In this document: positions 16,493-24,206 of the stretch, in pieces | Numbering within the stretch: position 1 is the stretch's first letter | Layout: every line of letters begins with the position of its first letter | NCBI GenBank assembly: GCA_030745835.1 | Contig: JASLNU010000119.1 | Span: forward strand, 1-37,168 | Length of the DNA: 37,168 bases | Origin: GCA-2687515 sp002687515 | GTDB lineage: Bacteria > Pseudomonadota > Alphaproteobacteria > Rhodospirillales > UBA2165 | Direction: 5' to 3' | The notes under the pieces: model-generated | What the model was told of the DNA's origin: nothing | Database searches by the model: none | What the model saw: only the letters and a program-made list of their open reading frames with translations | Made by a program: the position numbers and the translations under genes

Positions 16493-16915
16493 ATGAGCGA
16501 ACGATTGATTATCACCGACCATTGCCCGGTCCCCGCGGCCAGGCCCTACGCGCGGCCGCTGTTGATCGCCTTCGGCTGGCTGTGCGTGGCGCTCGGCGCC
16601 ATCGGCGTGGTTACGCCGGGCCTGCCGACCACCATCTTCATCATCATTGCCGCCTGGGCCTTTGCCCGCTCTTCGCGCCGTTTCCACGATTGGCTATACA
16701 GGCACCGGGTGTTCGGCCCGGCCCTCTTGGATTGGGAACGGCACCGCGTCATCCCGGTCAAGGCCAAGGTGATGGCGGTGTCGATGATGGGCCTCAGTAT
16801 TGCCGTGGTGGCCGTTCTCGGGGCCGGCAGCTGGATGGCGCCGGCGATCATGGCGGCCTGCCTGAGCCCGGTGGCGCTTTACATCCTCACCCGCGCCAGC
16901 CGCGCCCCTATTTAG
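16493..16915 (+). CDS. YbaN/DUF454 family inner-membrane protein
   Basis: Small integral membrane protein of 140 residues with the DUF454 (YbaN) hallmark: a first hydrophobic helix ending in GVVTPGLPTTIF, followed by WAFARSSRRFHDWLYRH and a cytoplasmic FGPALLDWERHRVIP segment. Two more hydrophobic stretches (about residues 97-132) form the C-terminal helices. The family is widespread in proteobacteria and its biochemical function is not established. It lies 59 bases after the methyltransferase on the same strand and converges on the minus-strand NAD-operon methyltransferase with only 36 bases between stops, where no clear terminator is visible. Confidence 0.88.
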   Translation: MSERLIITDHCPVPAARPYARPLLIAFGWLCVALGAIGVVTPGLPTTIFIIIAAWAFARSSRRFHDWLYRHRVFGPALLDWERHRVIPVKAKVMAVSMMGLSIAVVAVLGAGSWMAPAIMAACLSPVALYILTRASRAPI

Positions 16916-16951
16916 AAGCACTCTCTACAACGTAATACCCGGATAATGCGC

Positions 16952-17803
16952 CTAAGCGGTTTTCTTCAGCCAGAGGCTGGTTTCGAAGGCGCCGTCACCG
17001 AGCGGCATGGCGGAAAGCGGCGTGCCGGCGAGGCATTCGGGGTGGTAGGTCATCATATAGCGGCTGGAGAAGACGATTTCGTAAGCGCCGCCCTGGATCA
17101 GCGCGGCAACGCCTTGTTGTTCGTTGTAGCCCCGCCATGCCCAATCCGCCGGGTAGTCTCCGGGTAGGAAAATATCGTGGAAATGGACCAACACGCCAGC
17201 CGGCAGACCAGGCAGGATACGGTTCAGCAGGTGATCGACGTCGCTGCCCGGCATCAGGATATGGCTGGAATCGATGAACAGCACGTCACCCGCGCCGAGG
17301 CCCAGGAATATATCCGGCTCGGCGGCGTGCAGCGTCTTGCGCACAATGTCGATGGCCAGGCCCTGGATCACGGCGCGCGGCTCGGGATCGATACTGGTCA
17401 GCCGGGTATCCAATCGGCCATCATTGATGGCGCGCGCCATGAAGCGGGTGGAATGGCCAGAGCCGACTTCGATAATACGGCTCGGGCATTCGCGGCGGAC
17501 CATGGCATAGGCCGCCGCCGCATCCAGGCGCGGGAACCAGACCTGATCCCACCTCGGTTGCGGAGGATTATTTTCTCCAATATTATCAATATCTTCTCTA
17601 ATTTCATTCATGTATGAAATTAAATTAAAGGATGCCTCAGTCCGGGTATCGAACAGCGGCTTGAGGTCCTCATAGGGCGGCAAGTTTCCGGCCCGGGGCA
17701 GTTCCCAGGCATGACGGTAGGGAATAAAATAGCCTTGCGGCTTCTTGCCCAGCAGCGTCGCCAGGCCCATGGCCAAGCGGCGGAATTGTCTCGGGCCGGC
17801 CAT
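16952..17803 (-). CDS. class I SAM-dependent methyltransferase, last gene of the nad operon
   Basis: Predicted methyltransferase, 283 residues. Motif I is RIIEVGSGHSTRFMA (about residues 108-122), then LTSIDPEPRAV, and the acidic DVLFIDSSH and VLVHFHDIF motifs that define Methyltransf_24-like enzymes. The ATG at 17803 is separated from the nadB stop by a single base, so it is almost certainly cotranslated with the NAD genes. A central stretch (about 17562-17634, encoding SFNLISYMNEIREDIDNIG) is strikingly AT-rich compared with the rest of the gene. No link to NAD synthesis is known to me; the substrate is unknown and the operon position may be incidental. Confidence 0.82.
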   Translation of the reverse strand: MAGPRQFRRLAMGLATLLGKKPQGYFIPYRHAWELPRAGNLPPYEDLKPLFDTRTEASFNLISYMNEIREDIDNIGENNPPQPRWDQVWFPRLDAAAAYAMVRRECPSRIIEVGSGHSTRFMARAINDGRLDTRLTSIDPEPRAVIQGLAIDIVRKTLHAAEPDIFLGLGAGDVLFIDSSHILMPGSDVDHLLNRILPGLPAGVLVHFHDIFLPGDYPADWAWRGYNEQQGVAALIQGGAYEIVFSSRYMMTYHPECLAGTPLSAMPLGDGAFETSLWLKKTA

Positions 17804-17804
17804 C

Positions 17805-19427
17805 TCAATGCCGCGCTTCCGGCGCCAGGATGGTCGGCTGCGGCGGCCGGCTGGTGTCTGGTTCCGGATAATCCAGGGTGTAATGAATACCCCGGCTTTC
17901 CTTGCGTTGCATCGCTGAACGGATGATCAGGTCGGCGACGATGGCCAGGTTGCGCAGCTCCAGCAGGTTGTTGGTGACGCGGAAATTGGCGTAATAGTCC
18001 ATGATTTCGGAACTCAGGAGCTGTACACGGTTTTGCGCCCGCTGCAGCCGTTTACTGGTGCGCACGATACCAACGTAATCCCACATAAAGCGGCGGATTT
18101 CGTCCCAATTATGGCTGACCACTATTTCCTCGTCGGAATCGCGCACCCAGCTTTCGTCCCAGTCCTTGAGCGGCGCCGGCAAGTCGATGCGGTTGATCGA
18201 TGCGGCGATGTCCATGCCCGCCGCCGTCGCCAGCACGATGCATTCCAGCAACGAGTTGCTGGCCATGCGATTGGCGCCGTGCAGTCCGGTATAAGCCACC
18301 TCGCCGACCGCATAGAGGCCCACGAGGTCGGTTTTCCCATCCAAATCGGTCATCACGCCGCCACAGGAATAATGGGCGGCGGGAACCACCGGGATCGGCT
18401 CCTTGGTCATGTCGAAGCCGAATCGCAGGCAGCGGGCGTAGACCATCGGGAAATGGCCGACGATGAAATCGGCGGATTTGTGGCTGATATCAAGATAAAC
18501 CGAATCGATGCCCAGCCGCTTCATCTCATGGTCGATGGCGCGGGCCACGATATCGCGGGGTGCCAGTTCGGCGCGGGCATCGAAATCTTCGGCAAAGGGC
18601 GTGCCATCGGGCAGCACAAGGCGTCCGCCTTCGCCGCGCACCGCCTCGGTGATCAGAAAGGACTTGGCTTGCGGGTGAAACAGGCAGGTGGGGTGAAACT
18701 GCGTGAATTCCATATTGGCGAGCCGGCAGCCGGCGCGCCATGCCATGGCCATGCCGTCGCCCGAATTACCGTCGGGATTGCTGGTGTAGAGATAGACCTT
18801 GCTGGCGCCGCCGGTGGCCAGGACCACATTGCGCGCCGCGAAGGTCACGACCCGGCTTTGCCGTTGATCGAGGGCGTAGAAACCGGTGCACCGCTTGGTC
18901 CCGTCCGGCGCCGGCTCGGAAATCAAGTCGATGGCCGTAAAATGCTCCAGGATTTCGATGTTTTGCCGCGCCCGCACCTGGCCGGAAAGCGTATGCTCGA
19001 CCTCTTGTCCGGTGGCATCGGCGGCGTGCACGATGCGCCGGTACGAATGCCCGCCTTCACGCGTCAGATGATATCCGGAATTGCCCTCCGCCCCCGCCTC
19101 GCGCGTGAATTCGACGCCGAGCGCGTCCAATTGGCGGATCGCATCGGCCCCGTTTTCGACGATAAATCGCACCGCATCCGGATCGCACAGCCCGGCGCCG
19201 GCGTTTATCGTGTCCTCGATATGGGAAGCGACGCTGTCATCCTCGGCGATAACGGCGGCGATGCCGCCTTGCGCCCATTCGGTCGAGCCGCCTTCGATAC
19301 CGCCCTTCGATAGGACGGCGACGCTGGTTTCAGGGCCAAGCTGTAGCGCCGCCGTCAGGCCGGCGGCGCCCGATCCGATGATCACCACATCGTAAACATA
19401 GTCCGCAATTTTCGGAGTTGGGTTCAT
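17805..19427 (-). CDS. nadB: L-aspartate oxidase
   Basis: FAD-dependent oxidation of L-aspartate to iminoaspartate, first step of de novo NAD synthesis in the cytoplasm; 540 residues, the normal length. The dinucleotide-binding motif VVIIGSGAAGLTAALQL is at about residues 14-30. The flavoprotein-specific FTQFHPTCLF and LITEAVRGEGGRLV, and the substrate-site HYSCGGVMTDLDG and GLHGANRMASNSLLE segments, follow in the order of NadB and succinate dehydrogenase flavoproteins. The absence of a succinate dehydrogenase neighbourhood and the presence of nadA and nadC upstream settle the assignment. It follows nadC by 44 bases and precedes a methyltransferase by one base. Confidence 0.96.
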   Translation of the reverse strand: MNPTPKIADYVYDVVIIGSGAAGLTAALQLGPETSVAVLSKGGIEGGSTEWAQGGIAAVIAEDDSVASHIEDTINAGAGLCDPDAVRFIVENGADAIRQLDALGVEFTREAGAEGNSGYHLTREGGHSYRRIVHAADATGQEVEHTLSGQVRARQNIEILEHFTAIDLISEPAPDGTKRCTGFYALDQRQSRVVTFAARNVVLATGGASKVYLYTSNPDGNSGDGMAMAWRAGCRLANMEFTQFHPTCLFHPQAKSFLITEAVRGEGGRLVLPDGTPFAEDFDARAELAPRDIVARAIDHEMKRLGIDSVYLDISHKSADFIVGHFPMVYARCLRFGFDMTKEPIPVVPAAHYSCGGVMTDLDGKTDLVGLYAVGEVAYTGLHGANRMASNSLLECIVLATAAGMDIAASINRIDLPAPLKDWDESWVRDSDEEIVVSHNWDEIRRFMWDYVGIVRTSKRLQRAQNRVQLLSSEIMDYYANFRVTNNLLELRNLAIVADLIIRSAMQRKESRGIHYTLDYPEPDTSRPPQPTILAPEARH

Positions 19428-19439
19428 GATCTCGGAGGG

Positions 19440-19465
19440 CTCTGGCGGTCTCTGGCGGTCTCTGG
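19440..19465. repeat. 10-bp tandem repeat in the nadC-nadB gap
   Basis: The unit TCTGGCGGTC occurs twice in tandem (19441-19460), followed by a partial third copy TCTGG. It occupies most of the 44-base space between the nadC stop and the nadB start. It may be a slipped-strand duplication that changes spacing between the two genes; no regulatory role can be claimed. Confidence 0.7.
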
Positions 19466-19471
19466 GGCCGG

Positions 19472-20341
19472 TCAGTCGGCGGCCGACCAGTCGAGCCCGA
19501 TATCGATGGCCGGAGCCGAATAGGTGATGCGCCCGGCGGAAGCATAGGTAACACCGGTCTCGGCAATTTCGCGGATGGTTTCCAACTTCACGTTGCCGGA
19601 CGCTTCGGTCGGTATTTTGCCGCCGACCATGGCCACCGCTTCGGTCATTTTATCAGGCTCCATATTGTCTAGGAGGATGCTGTCGGCGCCGGCCTCCAGG
19701 GCTTCCCTCACTTGTTTCAAGGTGTCGCATTCCACCTCGATATCGGTAAGCCCCTTGGCGCGGGCGCGGGAAACCGCCTCGGCAACGCCGCCGGCCACAA
19801 CGATGTGGTTGTCCTTGATCAAGACGCCGTCATCGAGGCGCATGCGGTGGTTGGTGGCGCCGCCCATGCGGGTCGCATATTTCTGCAATTGGCGGAGGCC
19901 CGGCGTGGTTTTCCTGGTGTCCAGCAAGACGGCGCCGGTGCCTTCGATCTGGTCCACATATTTGCGGGTTAGCGTGGCGATGCCCGATAAATGCTGGAGC
20001 ATGTTGATCGCCGTGCGTTCAGCGCCGAGCAGCGCCAGCGCCGGGCCGCTGATCCTGGCCAGGCCGCCGCCGGCCGGAACCCTGTCGCCATCGGCGGCCA
20101 AGGCTTCGAATTCGATATCCCCTGAAAATGTTTCGAAAATCGCCCTGGCGACGGGAAGCCCGGCGCAGACCATGTCCTGGCGCGCCGACATCAGTCCATG
20201 AAAATTGGTGCCCGGCGGAATCACGGCCTCCGACGTGATATCACCCTTGCCGATATCCTCGGCGATGGCGGTATCGATCAGCTTTTGAACTTCGGCGGCG
20301 TCAAGGCCCCTCGGAAATTTGGGCGGCAGATCAGGCGGCAT
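19472..20341 (-). CDS. nadC: nicotinate-nucleotide pyrophosphorylase (carboxylating)
   Basis: Quinolinate phosphoribosyltransferase, third step of de novo NAD synthesis: quinolinate plus PRPP gives nicotinate mononucleotide, CO2 and pyrophosphate. The 289-residue length is typical. The early AIAEDIGKGDITSEAVIP segment, TAINMLQHLSGIATLTR, LDTRKTTPGLR with the substrate-binding Arg and Lys, the NHRMRLDDGVLIKDNH motif and IEVECDTLKQ are all characteristic. The ATG lies inside the end of nadA (11-base overlap), indicating translational coupling. A TIM-barrel-like C-terminal part (LLDNMEPDKM, EASGNVKLETI) is complete. Confidence 0.97.
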   Translation of the reverse strand: MPPDLPPKFPRGLDAAEVQKLIDTAIAEDIGKGDITSEAVIPPGTNFHGLMSARQDMVCAGLPVARAIFETFSGDIEFEALAADGDRVPAGGGLARISGPALALLGAERTAINMLQHLSGIATLTRKYVDQIEGTGAVLLDTRKTTPGLRQLQKYATRMGGATNHRMRLDDGVLIKDNHIVVAGGVAEAVSRARAKGLTDIEVECDTLKQVREALEAGADSILLDNMEPDKMTEAVAMVGGKIPTEASGNVKLETIREIAETGVTYASAGRITYSAPAIDIGLDWSAAD

Positions 20342-21344
20342 TTCTCGCTGGGGGCTTGAGCGGAGACATATCCAGCATGCGCTGAAGCGGGGCCAGCGCG
20401 CCGGTGCGGAGGTCTTCGGGTATTTCGATCCGGGGCGCTTCGTTGACCATGGCCAGATAAAGCTTTTCCAGGGAATTCAGGGCCATGAACGGGCAATTGG
20501 CGCAATCGCAGCCGCCGTCGGCCCCCGGCGCCGCGATGAAGGTGCGATCCGGCGCCGCTTTCTGCATCTGGTGCATGAGGTGCTGTTCGGTGGCGACGAT
20601 AAACTCGCTGGCGTTTTCGGTGGTGACGAATTCCAGGATCGAGCGGGTCGAACCGATATGATCGGCATGGCGCAGAATGCTCTCCGGGCATTCGGGATGC
20701 GCGGTGATCTTGGCATCGGGGTGGCGCGTCGCCAATTTGACCAGTTCGCGTTCGTTGAATTGCTCGTGCACGATGCAGGTGCCGGGCCAGAGGGTCATGT
20801 CGCGGCCGGTTTTGCGCCGAAGGAAGGCTCCCAGATGTTTGTCCGGGGCGAACAGGATCGGCTGGTCCTTGGGAATCTGATCGATAATCGCGGCGGCGTT
20901 TGAAGAGGTGACGATGATATCGGATAGCGCCTTCACCTCGGCCGAACAATTGATATAGGTAATTGCGGTATGGTCCGGGTGGGCATCGCGAAACGCCTTG
21001 AAATCATCGGGTTGGCAGGAATCTTCCAGGCTGCATCCGGCTTCGCGGTCGGGCAGCACCACGGTTTTACCGGGGTTCAGGATTTTCGCGCCCTCGGCCA
21101 TGAATTTTACGCCGCAAAAGGCGATGATATCGGCGTCGGTTTCCGCCGCTTTCCTGGATAAGTCCAGCGAATCACCGACAAAATCCGCGATATCCTGGAT
21201 ATCCGGATCCTGGTAATAATGAGCCAGGATGACGGCGTTCTTTTCCCGGCGAACTCGGCTGATTTCGGCTTCAAGGTCGATCAGTGGATCAAGGTCGTCG
21301 GCGGTCAAGGCGCCGCTTTCCGCATCGAAGACGGTATCAATCAT
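20331..21344 (-). CDS. nadA: quinolinate synthase A
   Basis: [4Fe-4S] enzyme condensing iminoaspartate with dihydroxyacetone phosphate to quinolinate; 337 residues. The AHYYQDPDIQDIADFVGDS motif near residues 41-59 is a family hallmark. Cysteines in the expected cluster positions are Cys104 (in AGCSLEDSC), Cys190 (WPGTCIVHE) and Cys284 (in CDCANCPFMALN), with additional nearby cysteines at 110, 279 and 281. It is the first gene of the minus-strand operon nadA-nadC-nadB-methyltransferase, and the intergenic region up to 21486 should hold its promoter. Substrate availability is likely tied to NadB encoded two genes downstream. Confidence 0.97.
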   Translation of the reverse strand: MIDTVFDAESGALTADDLDPLIDLEAEISRVRREKNAVILAHYYQDPDIQDIADFVGDSLDLSRKAAETDADIIAFCGVKFMAEGAKILNPGKTVVLPDREAGCSLEDSCQPDDFKAFRDAHPDHTAITYINCSAEVKALSDIIVTSSNAAAIIDQIPKDQPILFAPDKHLGAFLRRKTGRDMTLWPGTCIVHEQFNERELVKLATRHPDAKITAHPECPESILRHADHIGSTRSILEFVTTENASEFIVATEQHLMHQMQKAAPDRTFIAAPGADGGCDCANCPFMALNSLEKLYLAMVNEAPRIEIPEDLRTGALAPLQRMLDMSPLKPPARNAA

Positions 21345-21486
21345 GGTAACCTAAAATTCCATTGGGCGGCGTGCGCCCGTAATTGAGCCTATCTGTTCTG
21401 ACAGTTGGGCGAATCGGCTGTTAAGTCAAGTCAATTGACCGGGTTCCCGGGCTTTGCTAGCACCGGTAACGGGAGGATTTCCAAAT
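21345..21486. promoter_or_regulatory. divergent control region between nadA and the M20 amidohydrolase gene
   Basis: This 142-base region separates two divergently transcribed genes and must hold both promoters. Visible elements are a perfect 10-bp palindrome GTCAATTGAC at 21430-21439, preceded by GTCAA to give a GTCAAGTCAA direct repeat, and an inverted repeat CCGGG-TT-CCCGG at 21439-21450. There are also a small CTGT/ACAG inverted repeat and a GGGCG/CGCCC hairpin nearer nadA. TTGACC at 21435-21440 could be a -35 for the rightward gene, but the corresponding -10 is poor. No known NAD-repressor site could be recognised. Confidence 0.35.
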
Positions 21487-22653
21487 ATGCCTGTTCTCAA
21501 GCGAATCGCCGAAATGCAGGGCGAAATGACGGCTTGGCGCCGCGATCTGCACGCCCATCCCGAAATCGCCTTCGAAGAGCACCGGACATCCGCGTTTGTT
21601 GCCGATAAATTGCGTGAATTCGGGATCGAGGTGTCGCAAGGCTTGGCCAAAACCGGCGTTGTCGGAACCTTGGCCGATGGCGACGGGCCGTCCATCGGAT
21701 TGCGCGCCGATATGGACGCCCTGCCGATGCCGGAACTGACCGCTTTGCCCTATCAATCGACGGTTCCCGGCAAAATGCATGCTTGCGGCCATGATGGGCA
21801 CACCACGATGCTGCTGGGCGCCGCCAAATACCTTGCCGAATCCCGGAATTTCAAGGGTACGGTGCGTTTTATCTTTCAGCCGGCGGAGGAATTGGCGGGC
21901 GGCGGACGGGTCATGGTGGAAGAGGGCCTGTTCGACCAATTTCCGGTGGACAGCGTCTATGGCATGCACAATCAGCCGAATATGCCGACCGGGCGCATCG
22001 CCATCCGCGCCGGCATCGGCATGGCATCGGCGGCATCGTTTAAGATTGTCGTGCATGGCCGCGGCAGCCACGCCGCCTCGCCGCATCATGGCATCGATCC
22101 CATATTCGTCGGATCGCAAATCGTTTCGGCCCTGCAAAGCATTTCCAGCCGCGTCACCAATCCGATCGAGAGCATCGTCGTCAGCGTCACCAAGTTTCAT
22201 GCCGGCGATGCGGTGAACGTATTGCCCGATACGGCGGTTTTGGACGGAACCGCGCGCTCCTTTGCCGAGGATTCGGAAACTTCGGTGGCCGGGCTTATCC
22301 GGCGCATCGCCGAAGGCACCGCCACGGCGCATGGCGCCACCGCCGACATCGAATACCGCCATTTGTACCCGGTCCTGGTCAATGCCGAAGCGCAAAGCCT
22401 GATCGCCGAAAATGTGGTCCGTGACCTGCTCGGCGACGACGGGCTGGAACCGGCCTTTCCGCGGACCATGGCGTCCGAGGATTTTTCCTTCATGCTCAAT
22501 GCGCGGCCCGGCTGTTTTGTCGGCTTGGGCACCGCTTTCGAGGGCCGGGAATCGCATCCGTTGCATAGTTCCAAGTACGAATTTAACGACGAGGCTCTAC
22601 CGATCGGCGCAAGTTTCTGGGCGCGTCTGGTGGAAATGGAATTGGCTAAGTAA
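21487..22653 (+). CDS. M20-family metal-dependent amidohydrolase (hippurate hydrolase-like)
   Basis: Zinc or manganese-dependent amidohydrolase, 388 residues from ATG 21487; GGGAGG at 21471-21476 is placed correctly for this start, while the in-frame TTG at 21454 is not supported. The N-terminal AWRRDLHAHPEIAFEEHRT motif, GLRADMDALPM, the CGHDGHTTMLLGAA metal site (Cys100, His102), QPAEELAGGG with the catalytic glutamate near 134, and GRGSHAASPHHGIDPI in the dimerisation domain identify the M20D/IAA-amino-acid-hydrolase group. It would hydrolyse N-acyl amino acids in the cytoplasm. It is divergent from nadA and appears monocistronic; the precise acyl substrate is not predictable. Confidence 0.93.
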   Translation: MPVLKRIAEMQGEMTAWRRDLHAHPEIAFEEHRTSAFVADKLREFGIEVSQGLAKTGVVGTLADGDGPSIGLRADMDALPMPELTALPYQSTVPGKMHACGHDGHTTMLLGAAKYLAESRNFKGTVRFIFQPAEELAGGGRVMVEEGLFDQFPVDSVYGMHNQPNMPTGRIAIRAGIGMASAASFKIVVHGRGSHAASPHHGIDPIFVGSQIVSALQSISSRVTNPIESIVVSVTKFHAGDAVNVLPDTAVLDGTARSFAEDSETSVAGLIRRIAEGTATAHGATADIEYRHLYPVLVNAEAQSLIAENVVRDLLGDDGLEPAFPRTMASEDFSFMLNARPGCFVGLGTAFEGRESHPLHSSKYEFNDEALPIGASFWARLVEMELAK

Positions 22654-22870
22654 TCATATTGAATTCATCCCAGGAAATCTGTATTTTCCGGCTAGTTTCC
22701 AGTGTAAAATTTTATTGCAAGAAGGCCTTGAAAAAATGGAACATAAGAAATCCAATAATAAATATTTTTAATTTGCAATTTACTTATTGTTTACCTTTTC
22801 ATATCATTTATCCACACGCTCGTACTTGGAGCAACGAGAAGCGTGGGAACTTCATCATGAGGAGGATACA
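22654..22870. promoter_or_regulatory. AT-rich leader/promoter region of the 77-residue membrane protein gene
   Basis: A 217-base gap, conspicuously AT-rich between about 22660 and 22810 compared with the surrounding high-GC DNA, which is typical of a strong promoter or horizontally acquired spacer. Near its end an interrupted hairpin can be drawn: CACGC (22815-22819) with GCGTG (22841-22845), and TCGT (22820-22823) with ACGA (22834-22837), just before the ribosome binding site GAGGAGG at 22859-22865. It could be a stabilising 5' leader structure. No confident -35/-10 pair was identified and no coding function is seen. Confidence 0.4.
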
Positions 22871-23104
22871 ATGAATTTTCTCGATTCGCTGAGCAAGTGG
22901 ATCTCTCAGATCACCAAGATCGTGGTCGTTCTGATCCCGTTGGCCATCGTCGCGCAGGTTTTGTTTGGCGCAAAAATTGCCTTCTTCGGCAGTGTGGTCA
23001 AAAATTTGATCGATTTGCTGAACGCATTCGGCAGCCAGGGCCTGATCGGTTTGATCGCCCTCGGTATCGTTGTCTGGCTGTTCAGCAAGGTTGATAGGGC
23101 CTAG
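22871..23104 (+). CDS. small two-helix membrane protein, unknown function
   Basis: Predicted 77-residue inner-membrane protein that I do not recognise. The start at 22871 is chosen because GAGGAGG lies six bases upstream; the in-frame extension to 22787 has no such site. A short amphipathic N-terminus (NFLDSLSKWISQI) precedes two hydrophobic segments (about residues 15-38 and 55-72), separated by a linker with few charges (KNLIDLLNAFGSQG), and the protein ends in KVDRA. It sits alone between an AT-rich leader and a strong terminator, so it is probably a highly expressed single-gene transcript. No catalytic residues are visible. Confidence 0.78.
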   Translation: MNFLDSLSKWISQITKIVVVLIPLAIVAQVLFGAKIAFFGSVVKNLIDLLNAFGSQGLIGLIALGIVVWLFSKVDRA

Positions 23105-23153
23105 AACCGTATCAATCGGCTTATTCGAATAACATACAGTCACCAACTTGAAG

Positions 23154-23181
23154 CGCGCCGGCTTTCCGGCGCGTTTTTTTT
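23154..23181 (+). terminator. rho-independent terminator
   Basis: A perfect 8-bp GC stem, CGCGCCGG at 23154-23161 with CCGGCGCG at 23166-23173, closes a four-base loop and is followed directly by eight Ts (23174-23181). It lies 50 bases after the small membrane protein gene and ends its transcript. The U-run is present only on the plus strand. Confidence 0.92.
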
Positions 23182-23190
23182 GGATTTAGC

Positions 23191-24180
23191 CTAAAGGCCT
23201 TCGGTCACGCGCCGGGCGACATCAGGCGTTACCCATTTTCCCCAGATGTTTTTGAAGTTTTTCAGGAAATATTCCGCTGTTTCCTCGGCATCGGCACGAT
23301 TTTGGTCCTTCCAGGCGAGGATTCGATGGACGGTCCGGTTGGGCCACGAAACCTTGGCAATGAATGCGAAGGCTTCCGGTGCCCGATCGGCGAATTTGCG
23401 GGTCGTCACGGTAACCACTTCCGAGGCGGGGTAGCCGTTGGGGCCGGGGGTGGCGCAATCGGGCTTGATCATGCACGGCCAATTTTTTGCATCGTGCGCC
23501 ATGCCGCCCAGCTTCACCATCGGGTATTTGCTCAAGAGGGTGGTCGGCGCCCAATAATAGGCGAATATGGGTTCGCCCCGGTTGACCGCCTTGGCGATGG
23601 CGCCGGCCAGCCCCTCGCCGGAACCGGGATCAAACAGGCTGAACCCGGCTTCCTTCATCTGGTAGCCGCGAAACAGGTTTTCGTTGGTGATCTGACAGCC
23701 CCAGCCAGACGGACACCCGTAAAATCGCCCCTTGCCCGGCTCTTCGGGGTCGGGGAACAGGTCCGGCCGCTTCAGCACCGCGTTTAGCGATTTCAGCTCC
23801 GGATGTATGTCGACCAATGCCTTCGGTATCCACCAACCTTCCTCGCCGCCATCCGAAAGGATATTCCCAGCCATTTTCAAGCGGCCTTCCTTGATACCGC
23901 GTTCGATGACCGCGCGCGTCGAAATCAGCCACATTTCGGGCGCGATATCGGGCTCGCCCCGTTCCGCCATGGATGTGCTGGTCGGCACCGTGTTGCCGGG
24001 CTGCAATTCCACGTCGCAGCCATAACCTTTTTTCAAAATAATTTTTTCGATATGGGCCGCGACGGAAGCCGACGCCCAGGTCATCTCGGCGATGGTGACC
24101 TTGCCGCAGGCGGCGTGGCCGGCGCCTGGCGCCGTTATCACCGCGAAAGTAGCGAAAATGATTGCATATATTGCCCGCAT
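23191..24180 (-). CDS. glycine betaine/choline-type ABC substrate-binding protein (OpuAC family), orphan
   Basis: Periplasmic binding protein of the OpuAC family, 329 residues from the ATG at 24180, which has GGAGG seven bases upstream; a farther start at 24210 is less likely. A signal peptide is clear (MRAIYAIIFATFAVITAPG, cleavage after GHA). The mature part has VTIAEMTWASASVAAHIEKI, PDIAPEMWLISTRAVIERG, EEGWWIPKALVD and IFAYYWAPTTLLSKYP. The many Trp and Tyr residues could form the aromatic cage used for quaternary ammonium ligands. Four cysteines in the central region may form disulfides. No ProV/ProW-type ATPase or permease is nearby. It follows the membrane receiver-like gene by 26 bases, suggesting a shared transcript and perhaps a sensing role. 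Confidence 0.88.
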   Translation of the reverse strand: MRAIYAIIFATFAVITAPGAGHAACGKVTIAEMTWASASVAAHIEKIILKKGYGCDVELQPGNTVPTSTSMAERGEPDIAPEMWLISTRAVIERGIKEGRLKMAGNILSDGGEEGWWIPKALVDIHPELKSLNAVLKRPDLFPDPEEPGKGRFYGCPSGWGCQITNENLFRGYQMKEAGFSLFDPGSGEGLAGAIAKAVNRGEPIFAYYWAPTTLLSKYPMVKLGGMAHDAKNWPCMIKPDCATPGPNGYPASEVVTVTTRKFADRAPEAFAFIAKVSWPNRTVHRILAWKDQNRADAEETAEYFLKNFKNIWGKWVTPDVARRVTEGL

Positions 24181-24206
24181 GGAAACACCTCCGCGATGAT
24201 TGGAGC

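Noticed and set aside
18033..19313. 426-codon plus-strand frame opposite nadB
   Set aside because: nadB motifs are complete on the minus strand; the opposite frame has no recognisable domain and His/Arg/Gly-rich composition.
21457..22566. 369-codon minus-strand frame opposite the M20 amidohydrolase
   Set aside because: The sense frame contains the full M20 metal site and a good ribosome binding site.
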